NCBI GenBank assembly: GCA_945889625.1
Contig: CAMDCE010000025.1
Location: 1-64,000 of the forward strand
Reading direction: 5' to 3'
Source of the DNA: Asaia bogorensis
Lineage (GTDB): Bacteria > Pseudomonadota > Alphaproteobacteria > Reyranellales > Reyranellaceae
DNA length: 64,000 nucleotides
Shown here: one piece after another, positions 36,633-45,565 of the stretch
Position numbering within the stretch: the stretch's first letter is position 1
Layout of the letters: each line of letters begins with the position of its first letter
Position numbers and translations under genes: made by a program
The notes under the pieces: model-generated
Told to the model about the DNA's origin: nothing
Seen by the model: the letters and a program-made list of their open reading frames with translations, nothing else
Databases searched by the model: none

Positions 36633-37883
36633 CTAGTCGTTGGCGGCCCCGTAGCGCAGGGGACGGAAGAAGGCGCGGATATCCTCGACCAGCAGTTCCG
36701 GCTCTTCCAGCGCTGCGAAGTGGCCGCCCTTGGGCATGATCGTGTGGCGGCGAAGATTGTAGCAGCGCTCGATCCATTCCCTGGGCGGCGGCGGGGCGAG
36801 GTCGGCGGGGAAGGCGGCGAACGCGGTCGGCGTCTCGACCCGCTGGCCCTCGGGCAGGGCGCGCGGCTGCTGCAGGGTGACGCCGCGATAGAGCCAGGTC
36901 GCGGTGCCCGCCGTGCCGGTCAGCCAGTAGACCATGATGTTGTCGAGCAGCAGGTCCATGGTGAAGCGGTTGAGCGGACTGCCGGCGCAGTCGCTCCAGG
37001 CCTGGAACTTCTCGACGATCCAGGCCGCCAGCCCGACCGGTGAATCGGTGAGCGCCACGCCCAGTGTCTGCGGCCGTGTCGCCTGGATGCGCTGGTAGGC
37101 CGTCCGCTCGTCGCGTTCGGCCTGGACCTTGTCGAGCCAGGCTTTCTCGGCGGCGCTGAACTTGGTCGTCCGACGATCGATGCCGGGCCGCAGGCCGACC
37201 ATGTTGAGATGCAGGCCGAGCGCGCCCGAGCGGCCCTCGTCCTTCTCTTCCTTCAGGGGATGGTCAAAGGCGAGCCAGGAGGAGACGACGGCACCCCAGT
37301 CGCCGCCCTGGGCGCCGAACGGCCGGCGGTAGTTCAACGTCTCGTGCAGCAGTCTGTGCCAGAGGCCCGCGATGGCGCGCGGACCGATCGGACCTACGCT
37401 GCCGTCGTCGCGGATCGGCGGGCCGGAGAAACCGTAGCCCGGCAGCGACGGCGCGATCACGTCGAAGGCGTCGAGGGCGTCGCCGCCGTGAGCCTCGGGA
37501 TGGGCGAGCACTTCGATGATGTGCAGGAACTCGACGATCGAACCCGGCCAGCCGTGGGTGAGGATCAGCGGCAGCGGACGTGGCGCATTCTCGACCTCGG
37601 TGCCGGGCTCGCGGATGAAATGCAGGCGCTGCGGGCCGATATCGACCAGGTAGTTGGGCCATCGGTTGATCGCCTCCTGGGCGCGCTGCCAGTCGTAGCC
37701 GTGGCGCCAGTACTCGACCAGCTCGGCCAGGAAATCGGGATCGGTGCCCGACGCCCAGTTGCCGTTGTCGGCGATGGCGATGGGCGGCCGCCAGCGGCGC
37801 AGGCGTTCGTCGAGATCGATCAGCGCCCGTTCGGGGATATCGACCTTGAACGGCTCGGGAGTGTCGTAGCGTGTGTCTGGCAT
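36633..37883 (-). CDS. epoxide hydrolase (EHN-type)
   Basis: 416 residues. An N-terminal EHN domain (FKVDIPERALIDLDERLRRWR) precedes an alpha/beta hydrolase core with oxyanion HGWPGS, nucleophile Asp in GGDWGA and catalytic His in GGHFAALEEP. It should open epoxides to diols, as in microsomal-type epoxide hydrolases. It is followed on the opposite side by a phosphatase gene on the same strand, 22 bases away. Confidence 0.9.
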   Translation of the reverse strand: MPDTRYDTPEPFKVDIPERALIDLDERLRRWRPPIAIADNGNWASGTDPDFLAELVEYWRHGYDWQRAQEAINRWPNYLVDIGPQRLHFIREPGTEVENAPRPLPLILTHGWPGSIVEFLHIIEVLAHPEAHGGDALDAFDVIAPSLPGYGFSGPPIRDDGSVGPIGPRAIAGLWHRLLHETLNYRRPFGAQGGDWGAVVSSWLAFDHPLKEEKDEGRSGALGLHLNMVGLRPGIDRRTTKFSAAEKAWLDKVQAERDERTAYQRIQATRPQTLGVALTDSPVGLAAWIVEKFQAWSDCAGSPLNRFTMDLLLDNIMVYWLTGTAGTATWLYRGVTLQQPRALPEGQRVETPTAFAAFPADLAPPPPREWIERCYNLRRHTIMPKGGHFAALEEPELLVEDIRAFFRPLRYGAAND

Positions 37884-37905
37884 GGCGACAGGCGTAGCGC
37901 GGAAA

Positions 37906-38661
37906 TTACCCTTCCAGCAAATCCGCCTGCAGCCGCACGCGGGCGGCGGGATCCAGGCCGAGCGCCTTCTCGGCGAAGGCCTCGGGGCTGCCGAAATCGG
38001 CGCGCACCACCTCGAAGGCTGCCTCAAGATAGGGCGTGCGCGCCTCGACGATGGCGGCGCGGGTGTCGAGGTCGAGCTCGGGATAGCGGCCGAGGTGACC
38101 GGTCCACAGCTCGTTGGTGCGGAGGTAATCCTCCATCACTTGGTCCCACGGCACGCCGAGCAGGGTGAGCAGCAGCGCCGAGGCAAAGCCCGTGCGGTCC
38201 TTGCCGGCGGTGCAATGGAACACCAGAGGGCGATGACTGCTGTCGCTCAGCGTGGTGAACAGGGTGCGGAAGCCCGGCGCGCAGCGGCGCGGGTAGTCGC
38301 GGTAGTGATCGGTCAGGAAGCCCATCATCACGTGGGGCGTGGCACTGCCGTCGGCCACGGCGCCGCGGATCCTCTCGCCAACCCCGGGCTCGATATGGGC
38401 GCCGACGATTTGGCAGGCCAGACCGTCGACGGCGTGCGGCGTCTCGGCCGCCTCGTTGATGCCGCGCAGGTCGACGATGGTGCGCACGCCCAGCCGCCCG
38501 AGCGCGCCACGGTCCTCGTCGGTCAGGTTGCCGAGATGAGCCGAGCGGAACACCGCACCGCGGCGGACCGTGCGGCCCTGGGCGGCGCGATAGCCGCCAA
38601 GGTCGCGGAAATTGGAGCCGCCCTGCAGCGGCACGACATAGGGGAGTGAAATGGGTGCCAT
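37906..38661 (-). CDS. tyrosine-protein phosphatase (Ptp/DSP family)
   Basis: 251 residues. The signature HCTAGKDRTG is the C-x5-R P-loop of tyrosine and dual-specificity phosphatases of the YopH/MptpB-like lipid phosphatase type, and NFRDLGGYRA near the N-terminus is diagnostic of the family. It should dephosphorylate phosphotyrosine or phosphoinositide. Precedes the epoxide hydrolase gene on the same strand. Confidence 0.9.
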   Translation of the reverse strand: MAPISLPYVVPLQGGSNFRDLGGYRAAQGRTVRRGAVFRSAHLGNLTDEDRGALGRLGVRTIVDLRGINEAAETPHAVDGLACQIVGAHIEPGVGERIRGAVADGSATPHVMMGFLTDHYRDYPRRCAPGFRTLFTTLSDSSHRPLVFHCTAGKDRTGFASALLLTLLGVPWDQVMEDYLRTNELWTGHLGRYPELDLDTRAAIVEARTPYLEAAFEVVRADFGSPEAFAEKALGLDPAARVRLQADLLEG

Positions 38662-38711
38662 GGGCCAAGCGTGTATCACGTCCGGCCGCTCCGAATCTTG
38701 TCGGATTTGTC

Positions 38712-40832
38712 TCAGAATTTTTGCGTCAGCTTGAACAGGAAGGTGCGCCGGAGCCCGAATTGCGGTGCGCCGACGCCGACCCCCGCACCGTCGCGTATCT
38801 GGTAGCTGTTGTCGAACAGGTTGAGCACGTCGACGCGGAACTGGGTGCCGCGTGTGCCCTTGATCGGGATTTTCTGCGTCGCCGAAAGGTTGACCACGGC
38901 ATAGGCAGGTATCGCGCTGTCGTTGGGCGTCGTGATGCTGGTGCGCAGGCCGTTGCCGTAGATCATGTCGGCCGACACCCGCGTGGCCCACGGCGACTCC
39001 TGATTGAAGATGTAGGCGGCGCCCGCTGAGGCCGTCCAGCTCTGGTTATGGTCGAGGAAGATGTAGTTCTGGGCGATGAAGGCGAGTTCCTCCGGCGGAA
39101 AGTTGAACTGCGCCGAATTGATGTTGCTGCCCTTGGCTTCCGACCAGGCAAGGTTGCCGTAGACCGACCACGGTCCATCGTCGTAGCTGCCGCTCAGCTC
39201 GAAGCCTTTGACGTTGGCCTCGGCGTAGTTGAACGACGTGAGCACGATGGGCGCCCCGAATTGGCCCTCGTCCAGCAGGTTCTGGGAGATCTTGTAGTAG
39301 GCATCGAAGCCCACGGTCAGGCCCGGCAGCGGCTTCAGGGTGAAGCCGCCGTCGAAATAGTGCGAGCGCTCGGCCTTTACGACGTCGTTCAGCGTCCCCG
39401 GCGGCGCGCCTGTCGTGCCGCCCAGCACCGCGATCGAGGTGTTGTTGATCTGGGCGAGGGGCGGCGGGGTGAAATAGCGGGCGTAGCCGGCGTGCGCCGT
39501 CAGGATATTGTTGGGCTGCCACACCACGTTCAGCCGCGGGCTTAGCTGGTTCTCCTGCGAGGCGGCGTCGAGGACATCGAAGCGGGCGCCGAAATTGAGC
39601 GTCACCGTCGGCGACACCTTCCATTCGTCCTGCAGGTAGATGCCGTACTGCCAGCCGACCTGGTCGAAGCCGTTGATGACTTGCATGAATTGGTCGTCGA
39701 TCGGCTCACCTTCTTCGTCCACGGCAAGGACATTGGCATTGGTGAGCGCCGTGGAGCGCTCGCGCTGCACGAGGAAGCCGCCGCGCACGGTGTGGTTGCT
39801 CGCCGCCTGCCAGCTTGCGTCACCCTGCACGCCGACCGCGAGATTGGTGCGTTTCGCCCACGGCGCGATGCCGTTGAACATCAGGTCGCCCAGCGGATCG
39901 GGTTTGTAGGCAAGGCTCGAATAGCGCGCGAAGCCGGAGAGCTGGAAATCGACGGCCTCGTAGTGCTTCTGCAGCGAGGCGATGCCGAAGTAGGTCTTCT
40001 CCCACTGGCGCTGGTCGAGCAGCCCGCTGTTGAGGTCGGAAAAGCCGTTCACGGTGAAGGTCGGTACCTGGCCGGGACTGTTGGGAATCTGGAAGCGCGC
40101 GCTCGAGCCGCCGGCGATGAAGCTCAGCCGCGTGTTCTCGTCGACGATGCCCGTGACCTTGCCCAGCACGTGCCACTGGTCGGTATTGTCGTGCAGCGCC
40201 GTGTAGGAGTTCGACGGGTTCTCGATGCCGTAGTTGTTGTGCGTGAACAGGCCTGTGGCGAAGTAATCGACCGCGCCGGAGCGGCCGCCATAGGTGAAGG
40301 AGGGCTGCAGAAAGTCGCGTGTGCCGACCGTCATCGAGGCTTCGGCGCCGGGATCGGTCGTGCCCGATTTCAGTGCGATGTCGACGACGCCGGCCGTCCT
40401 GACGCCGTACTGCGCCGGCAGTGCGCCGGTGATCAGCGACATGTTCCGGGCATATTGCGTGGCCAGCGCGTTGCCGAACAGCGACAGACCTTCCGGCAAC
40501 TGCACGCCGTCGAGACGATATTGCAGGTTGCCGTGATCGCCGCGCACATGGACCTGGCCGAAACCGTCCTGCGCCACGCCCGGCGCGCGCAGCAGCACCT
40601 GGTTGAGCGGGGCCTGCTCGCCCTGCGGGATATCCTCGATAGCGCGCGGGCTGAATTCGTACTTGGTGGCGCCAAGACTCGGCTGGATTGAGGTGCGCGC
40701 CTCGTCGAGGCGTTTGGCGGTGACCGTGATCTCGAGGGGATTCGGCTCCGGCGGGGTCTGGGCTTGAGTCGGCCCCGTCGCCGTGAGAGCCGCCCCGAGA
40801 ACGAACGCCGATCCGCCCAAACGCCGCTGCAT
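38712..40832 (-). CDS. TonB-dependent outer-membrane receptor, probably zinc-regulated
   Basis: 706 residues. A signal peptide (cut near TQAQ) leads to a TonB box-like region (ITVTAKR), a plug domain with DGVQLPEG and ITGALPAQYG, and beta-barrel repeats ending in the outer-membrane-type aromatic C-terminus TQKF. A GGGGGG ribosome site sits just before the ATG. A Zur-like operator lies about 50 bases upstream, so the likely cargo is a zinc chelate, as with ZnuD/ZnuK-type receptors; no His-rich loop is seen, so this is inference. Confidence 0.88.
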   Translation of the reverse strand: MQRRLGGSAFVLGAALTATGPTQAQTPPEPNPLEITVTAKRLDEARTSIQPSLGATKYEFSPRAIEDIPQGEQAPLNQVLLRAPGVAQDGFGQVHVRGDHGNLQYRLDGVQLPEGLSLFGNALATQYARNMSLITGALPAQYGVRTAGVVDIALKSGTTDPGAEASMTVGTRDFLQPSFTYGGRSGAVDYFATGLFTHNNYGIENPSNSYTALHDNTDQWHVLGKVTGIVDENTRLSFIAGGSSARFQIPNSPGQVPTFTVNGFSDLNSGLLDQRQWEKTYFGIASLQKHYEAVDFQLSGFARYSSLAYKPDPLGDLMFNGIAPWAKRTNLAVGVQGDASWQAASNHTVRGGFLVQRERSTALTNANVLAVDEEGEPIDDQFMQVINGFDQVGWQYGIYLQDEWKVSPTVTLNFGARFDVLDAASQENQLSPRLNVVWQPNNILTAHAGYARYFTPPPLAQINNTSIAVLGGTTGAPPGTLNDVVKAERSHYFDGGFTLKPLPGLTVGFDAYYKISQNLLDEGQFGAPIVLTSFNYAEANVKGFELSGSYDDGPWSVYGNLAWSEAKGSNINSAQFNFPPEELAFIAQNYIFLDHNQSWTASAGAAYIFNQESPWATRVSADMIYGNGLRTSITTPNDSAIPAYAVVNLSATQKIPIKGTRGTQFRVDVLNLFDNSYQIRDGAGVGVGAPQFGLRRTFLFKLTQKF

Positions 40833-40880
40833 CGCATCCCCCCTTGTCGTCCGTCATCACGCTTCGTAGTGTCCAGCATT

Positions 40881-41687
40881 GTGACGTTACAATATAACAT
40901 TTCAACCGGTCAACCTGACCGGCCGGTCCTGATTCCGCGCGCCGCCCGATGGAGCTCTGGCAGCGCGATCGCGGGATCGCTGGCTTTGCATGCCGTTGCG
41001 GGTGTCATGGTCCTGATGGCCTTCACCGGGAGCGGACCGCCGGCCGACGACGCGGCAATCATCGCGGTCTTCGCCGAACCCAATGCCGCTCCCGTCGCGA
41101 CCGCAAGCGAGACCAAACCAAGCGAGACCAAACCCAGTGAGCCTGCGGAACCCACGCTCGAAGCGCTCGCCGCTGCAATTCCGCCGCCGCCCTCCGAGGA
41201 GTTGCCGCGGCCCACGGTCCCTATGCTTGACGCCGCGCTGCCGCCACCACCCGAGGCGTCGGCAGCGCCCGATTTCAAGACGCCTCCGCCGCCACCTCCA
41301 CCGCGACCCGCGCCGGCGGCACCACGTCCGTCTCAGCCGAAGTCGGCACCGACGGCTCCTGCGCAGGCGGCGCCTTCAGCACCCGCTGCGGCGCTGCCGA
41401 GTGCGCCATCGAGCGTGGCGCCGGGCTGGAATGCGCTGCTGGCAGCGTGGCTGGCCGCGCATAAGACCTATCCCGAAGCGGCGCGCAGACGCCACCAGGA
41501 GGGCGACGTCACCGTGCGCTTTACCGTTGAAGGCGATGGACGGGTAAGCGACGTGGTCGTGGTGCAGGGCAGCGGATTTGCCACGCTCGATTCAGCGACG
41601 CTCGCGCTGCTGCGTGGCGCCACCCTGCCGCCACCGGGAACGGAGACGACGCGCACGGTGCGTATTCGCTTCCGCCTCAGCGACTGA
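40881..41687 (+). CDS. TonB family energy-transducing protein
   Basis: About 268 residues. A single N-terminal membrane anchor (SGSAIAGSLALHAVAGVMVLM) is followed by a Pro/Ala-rich periplasmic spacer (about residues 75 to 175) and a C-terminal TonB domain with YPEAARRRHQEGDVTVRFTV and GRVSDVVVVQGSG. The start is uncertain: GTG at 40881 is used, but it overlaps the Zur-like box, and no ATG lies close before the anchor; GTG at 40869 is the alternative. Divergent from, and probably serving, the TonB-dependent receptor. Confidence 0.78.
   Translation: MTLQYNISTGQPDRPVLIPRAARWSSGSAIAGSLALHAVAGVMVLMAFTGSGPPADDAAIIAVFAEPNAAPVATASETKPSETKPSEPAEPTLEALAAAIPPPPSEELPRPTVPMLDAALPPPPEASAAPDFKTPPPPPPPRPAPAAPRPSQPKSAPTAPAQAAPSAPAAALPSAPSSVAPGWNALLAAWLAAHKTYPEAARRRHQEGDVTVRFTVEGDGRVSDVVVVQGSGFATLDSATLALLRGATLPPPGTETTRTVRIRFRLSD
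40883..40903. promoter_or_regulatory. Zur-like operator
   Basis: Read on the minus strand, the left half is GAAATGTTATA, identical to the left half of the proteobacterial Zur box, followed by T and TGTAACGTC, a near match to the inverse half. It sits between the divergent TonB-dependent receptor and TonB genes. Confidence 0.7.
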
Positions 41688-42444
41688 CGCGCGCCAACCG
41701 GAAGACCAGCAGGAAACCCGCGAGCGCCGCCGCGGCGAGCAGCCAGCCCTCGAGCGCCGATTGCGGCAGGGTCAGCCGATTAGTGGCAAAGCCCACGACT
41801 GCCATGATGTTGTTGTAGACGATCGCTGCGAGGAGGCTGCGACCGACGACGAACAGAAGCGCCGTGGGGATCCAGACCAGCGAGAGCATTGCAGCCAACT
41901 GCAGCGTGTTCCAGGGCGCGGGATAGGTGAAGTGAAACAAGCCGAAGGTGATGCAGGAGGCCACGACGATCACGAGGCAGGTGAGCCAGTCGTCCCGGCG
42001 CCCCAGCAGCGCATCGATGCCGGCACCCAACACGCCGAGGAACAGCAGCACTTCGGCGGTGCTCGCTATGACAAGCTGGGCGAACAGGCTGTGCAGCAGC
42101 CGCGGGCCGGCGGGGTCGCGTAGAAAGGGCGCCAGCGGCATGGCGGCAAGGGCGCCGCCCACGACGAGGGCGACAATAATGGCGACGGCATCGCGCTTGC
42201 CCGCGCCAATGCCGAGTTGGCGGGCCGTCCCGGCGCCGCCAAGCGTGATTTTGCCCAGAAGCCAGGCGGGTAGGAGAGTGCCCACGCCGATGAAAAAGAC
42301 GCCCCTATAGAAGCCCGAAATGGCCTTGATCCCGGCGCCGGTGGGCGTGTGGTTGAGGAAGGCATTGGCGGCGAAGGCGATGGCCACGATGGCGAAGGCT
42401 GCAATCGCGGTGGCTGTCCGCGCGTTGGCCGATAGCGGCGTCAT
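41677..42444 (-). CDS. CPBP-like polytopic membrane protein
   Basis: 255 residues with about eight hydrophobic helices. The arrangement AEVLLFLGVLG, GLFHFTYP and YNNIMAVVGF echoes the CPBP (Abi/CAAX-type) intramembrane glutamic protease motifs EExxxR, FxxxH and HxxxN. The first Glu and the last His are not kept, so activity is doubtful. It begins on ATGA overlapping the stop of the small DUF2798 gene upstream, and the two are translationally coupled. Confidence 0.55.
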   Translation of the reverse strand: MTPLSANARTATAIAAFAIVAIAFAANAFLNHTPTGAGIKAISGFYRGVFFIGVGTLLPAWLLGKITLGGAGTARQLGIGAGKRDAVAIIVALVVGGALAAMPLAPFLRDPAGPRLLHSLFAQLVIASTAEVLLFLGVLGAGIDALLGRRDDWLTCLVIVVASCITFGLFHFTYPAPWNTLQLAAMLSLVWIPTALLFVVGRSLLAAIVYNNIMAVVGFATNRLTLPQSALEGWLLAAAALAGFLLVFRLARVSR

Positions 42445-42659
42445 GGGACGGCAGCATGGCGTAGGACGAAGTGCTGAATGTACGGCACGATCAGCGCCAC
42501 GCCGATCAGGTAGCCGACGGCGGCGGCCTTCAGCCAGATGACGAAGAAGCCGGGGTGAAAACCGTAGTTCATGGCCACGCCGATGAAGGTCATCAGGGTC
42601 GAGGAGATCGTGCCGCAAATCGCGCCAATGGCAAGGCCGATGAAGCGCAAGAGACCCAA
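42441..42659 (-). CDS. DUF2798 small membrane protein
   Basis: 72 residues with two hydrophobic segments and a pattern (SSTLMTFIGVAMNYG, FFVIWLKAAAVGYLIG) typical of DUF2798 membrane proteins. It overlaps the start of the CPBP-like gene by 4 bases. Function is unknown. Confidence 0.75.
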   Translation of the reverse strand: MGLLRFIGLAIGAICGTISSTLMTFIGVAMNYGFHPGFFVIWLKAAAVGYLIGVALIVPYIQHFVLRHAAVP

Positions 42660-42700
42660 ACGCCAATTGAGTTATGGATGGCCATGCCTAGAGTGGCGCC

Positions 42701-43552
42701 ATGGTCAAAGACCCTTACTCGACCAACTTCAGCTTCGGCTATGGCGTGGCCCAATCGAAGGCGGCGGTCCCGCCCAGGCCGCGTATTCCGTTCGAATGTT
42801 GCCCGCTCTGCAAGAGCAGCAAGATGGCGACCCTTCGCACCGCCGATTGTTCGAAGCACCCGCTCTATCGTCCGGTGGTCGCCCGCGTCATGACCTGGAT
42901 GCAGTGCGGCGAGTGCAGACATGTCTTCACCGACGGCTATTTCTCGCCCGAGGTGACGGCTGAGATCTTCCAGCTCACCAACGCCGGCCAGCAGCCGGGC
43001 GCCGCTTTCGAGCAGCAGCGCATGATCTCGGCGCACATCGTCGAGCGCGTCGCGCGCTATGTCGACGATGGCACCTGGCTCGATGTCGGCTTCGGCAACG
43101 GCTCGCTGCTGTTCACTGCCGAGGAATGGGGCTTTGCGCCGTTCGGCCTGGATCTCCGGCCGTCCAGCGTCGAGGCGCTGCAGCGGCTGGGCATCGAGGC
43201 GCGCTGTGCCGATCTGACGACGCTCGATGAACCCGGCCGCTTCAGCGTCATCAGCCTGGCCGACGTGCTCGAGCACATGGCCTTCCCGCGCGAGGGCCTT
43301 GCCGCCGCGCATCGCCTGCTGCGGCCCGACGGCGTGCTGTTCGCGTCGATGCCCAACTACGATTGCGCGGCCTGGCGCCTGCTCGATGCCGCCAATGCCA
43401 ATCCCTATTGGGGCGAGCTCGAGCACTTCCACAATTTCAGCCGGCAACGCCTCCATGCGCTGCTGGCCGAGTCGGGCTTCGAAGTCGTGCACTACAGCGT
43501 GAGCGAACGCTATCGCGTCTGCATGGAAATCATCGCGCGCCGCACCGGCTAG
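42701..43552 (+). CDS. class I SAM methyltransferase with N-terminal zinc ribbon
   Basis: 283 residues. Residues about 28 to 75 form a Cys4-type zinc ribbon (CPLC, CGEC). The methyltransferase core has the SAM-binding WLDVGFGNGSLL, GLDLRP and LADVLEHMAFP, with the acidic residue after the second strand. This layout is found in C-methyltransferases that act on sugars and in related small-molecule methyltransferases. Divergent from the DUF2798–CPBP pair. Confidence 0.85.
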   Translation: MVKDPYSTNFSFGYGVAQSKAAVPPRPRIPFECCPLCKSSKMATLRTADCSKHPLYRPVVARVMTWMQCGECRHVFTDGYFSPEVTAEIFQLTNAGQQPGAAFEQQRMISAHIVERVARYVDDGTWLDVGFGNGSLLFTAEEWGFAPFGLDLRPSSVEALQRLGIEARCADLTTLDEPGRFSVISLADVLEHMAFPREGLAAAHRLLRPDGVLFASMPNYDCAAWRLLDAANANPYWGELEHFHNFSRQRLHALLAESGFEVVHYSVSERYRVCMEIIARRTG

Positions 43553-44289
43553 GTCGAGGAGGTCGGTGACGGCTTGTCGGCGGCCAAGGCCTCGCGCAGC
43601 CGCTGGGCGGCAGTGCGGCCCAGCGTCAAGGGTTCGGCGATGCCGAGCAGCGTGATCCGCGCGCTCTCGCGCGATTGCGTATCGATGTTGCGCAGCCGGT
43701 CGCGGTTGATGATCAGCGACCGCCCGAGCCGCAGGAACGGCGGCGACGGCAGCAGGCTCTCGAAATGGGCGAGCGTCCGCCAGATCATCACCTCGGGCTG
43801 ATTGGCCAGCAGCACGCGCGTGAAATCGCCGTCGGCGCGCAGGGCCGCGATCTCGGCGGGCGCGGCCAACACCGTCCGCCTCGGTGTCCTGAGTTCGATG
43901 GTGCTCGGACCCGCCGGCGCCGGATCGGCAGCTTGGGCGAGCTGCCGTTCGACCCTCACCAGCGACTCCGCAAGGCGCTCGGGATCGACCGGCTTCAGCA
44001 GATAATCCGCGGCATCGACGGCAAAGGCCTCGACGGCATGTTCGGGGTAGGCGGTGACGAACACGACGACCGGTGGCTTCTCGAGGGCTTCGAGGAAATC
44101 GAAGCCGTCGCCGCCGCCCAGTTCGATGTCGAGGAAAACGAGTTGCGGTTTCCTCTCGGCGACCGCGCGCACGGCCTCGGCGATGGTCTCAGCCTCGGCC
44201 ACGATCTCGACGGTGGGATGGGCGGCGAGCAGCCGTCGCATCGCCGAACGCGCCAGCGGCTCGTCATCGACGATCAGGATCCGGAGCAC
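43549..44289 (-). CDS. LytTR-type response regulator
   Basis: 246 residues. Receiver domain with phospho-acceptor Asp in LVFLDIELGGGDGFD and switch Lys in LLKPVD; the C-terminal LytTR DNA-binding domain contains FLRLGRSLIINRDRL. It starts with GTG and overlaps the end of the upstream kinase gene by 16 bases, so the two are a coupled pair. Located divergent from the secreted-enzyme/type I secretion locus, which it may regulate. Confidence 0.92.
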   Translation of the reverse strand: MLRILIVDDEPLARSAMRRLLAAHPTVEIVAEAETIAEAVRAVAERKPQLVFLDIELGGGDGFDFLEALEKPPVVVFVTAYPEHAVEAFAVDAADYLLKPVDPERLAESLVRVERQLAQAADPAPAGPSTIELRTPRRTVLAAPAEIAALRADGDFTRVLLANQPEVMIWRTLAHFESLLPSPPFLRLGRSLIINRDRLRNIDTQSRESARITLLGIAEPLTLGRTAAQRLREALAADKPSPTSST

Positions 44290-45368
44290 GGTTCGCCCTC
44301 CAGCACCAGCGTTGCCACCACCTTGCCCTGTCCCGCGCCGCGGTCGCACAAGGTGAACTGGTGGCGACCGGGGTAGTGCAGGGCCAGACGCCGCCGCACA
44401 TTCTCCATGCCGATCCCGGGGCGGCGCAGGCGCGACTTCGTGCCATTCTCGAGCGTGCCGGTGTTCTCGATCTCGATGTGCAGCGCTTCTCCCACCAGGC
44501 GGACATCGACGCTGACATCGAGGCCATTGTCGCGCCGGCCGTGCTTGACGGCGTTCTCGACCAGCGGCTGCAGCAGAAAGCTTGCGATCCGCCGTGACGC
44601 GGCGGCGGAGTCGGTATGGAGGTTGGTCTTGAGGCGGTCGCCGAAGCGCGCCTGCTGCACCCGCAGGTAGGCCGCGAGGCCGCCGACTTCCGCCTCGACC
44701 GTGACGACGGTCTGGTTGATGCCGTCGAGCGAGTGCCGCAGATAGGCCGTGAGGTCGCGCAGCATGGCGAGCGCCGCTGCCGGATGCTCGGGGATTTCCT
44801 CGGCCACGCCGTTCAGCGCGTTGAAGAGGAAATGCGGATCGAGCTGCAGGCGCAATTCCTCAAGCTCGGCCCGGAGCGCCTCGGCTTCCGCCGCAATCGC
44901 ATGCCGGCGCTCGGTGCGCTTGCCGATCTCGGCATGGATCCAGAAGTAGCCGAGGCTCCAGCCGACCAGTGCCAGCGAATAGTGGATGAGGGGAATGACG
45001 ATCTCCTCGAGCGGAGACCAGTTCGGCACCGTCCATCCAGAAACGTGCTGGGCCGCGAACAGCCAGGCGACGACGACGGCGGCACCTGCCAGCGAGTACA
45101 GTGCGATCGGGGCCACGGTGCGCTGGCTCAGCCTGTTGTCGAAGCTCGGCGACGCATAGACCGAGCGCAGCGCCCACGAGATCACCACGAGAGCAGGGTA
45201 GACCAGCGCGGTCTGGAAAAGCGCGATCGGCATGTCGTTGTAGGTGAGCTGCTGGTCGATCAGGTCGACGAGGGCGAACAGGCCCCAGCCCGCAAGCTGG
45301 ACCCGCCAGAACGTCGGCAAGCCGTTCGCTTCGGCGACGGCAGAACTCGCGGGCACATTTGTGGCCAT
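44274..45368 (-). CDS. LytS-like sensor histidine kinase
   Basis: 364 residues. Four or so membrane helices (about residues 20 to 140) are followed by a His_kinase domain with QLDPHFLFNALNGVAEEIP (phospho-acceptor His), an N-box in LLQPLVENAVKHG and a GIGMENVRRRL G-box. Such kinases pair with LytTR regulators. Its upstream region is shared with the divergent 1579-residue enzyme gene at 45566. Confidence 0.92.
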   Translation of the reverse strand: MATNVPASSAVAEANGLPTFWRVQLAGWGLFALVDLIDQQLTYNDMPIALFQTALVYPALVVISWALRSVYASPSFDNRLSQRTVAPIALYSLAGAAVVVAWLFAAQHVSGWTVPNWSPLEEIVIPLIHYSLALVGWSLGYFWIHAEIGKRTERRHAIAAEAEALRAELEELRLQLDPHFLFNALNGVAEEIPEHPAAALAMLRDLTAYLRHSLDGINQTVVTVEAEVGGLAAYLRVQQARFGDRLKTNLHTDSAAASRRIASFLLQPLVENAVKHGRRDNGLDVSVDVRLVGEALHIEIENTGTLENGTKSRLRRPGIGMENVRRRLALHYPGRHQFTLCDRGAGQGKVVATLVLEGEPCSGS

Positions 45369-45565
45369 GTCGTGCAAGAGAAAAGGCCATTTGCCGAGCG
45401 CAGGCAAGCGCCGGGGGCGCCGTGGAAGCGGGCGTCGCGCTGCTTCACCGATTTTCCTGCCGTGTTCGCCGAGTGGCCGGGCGCGCACCGGTGCGGCCAC
45501 CGGGGCGCAACGACATATTTCGGCCACGCACGAGGGGACGCAACGGGCGCTTCGGAGGGATCGCG

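Noticed and set aside
40949-41140. A 63-residue ATG frame that could have been the true start of the TonB gene
   Set aside because: It is in a different frame from the TonB C-terminal domain and carries no TonB motif.
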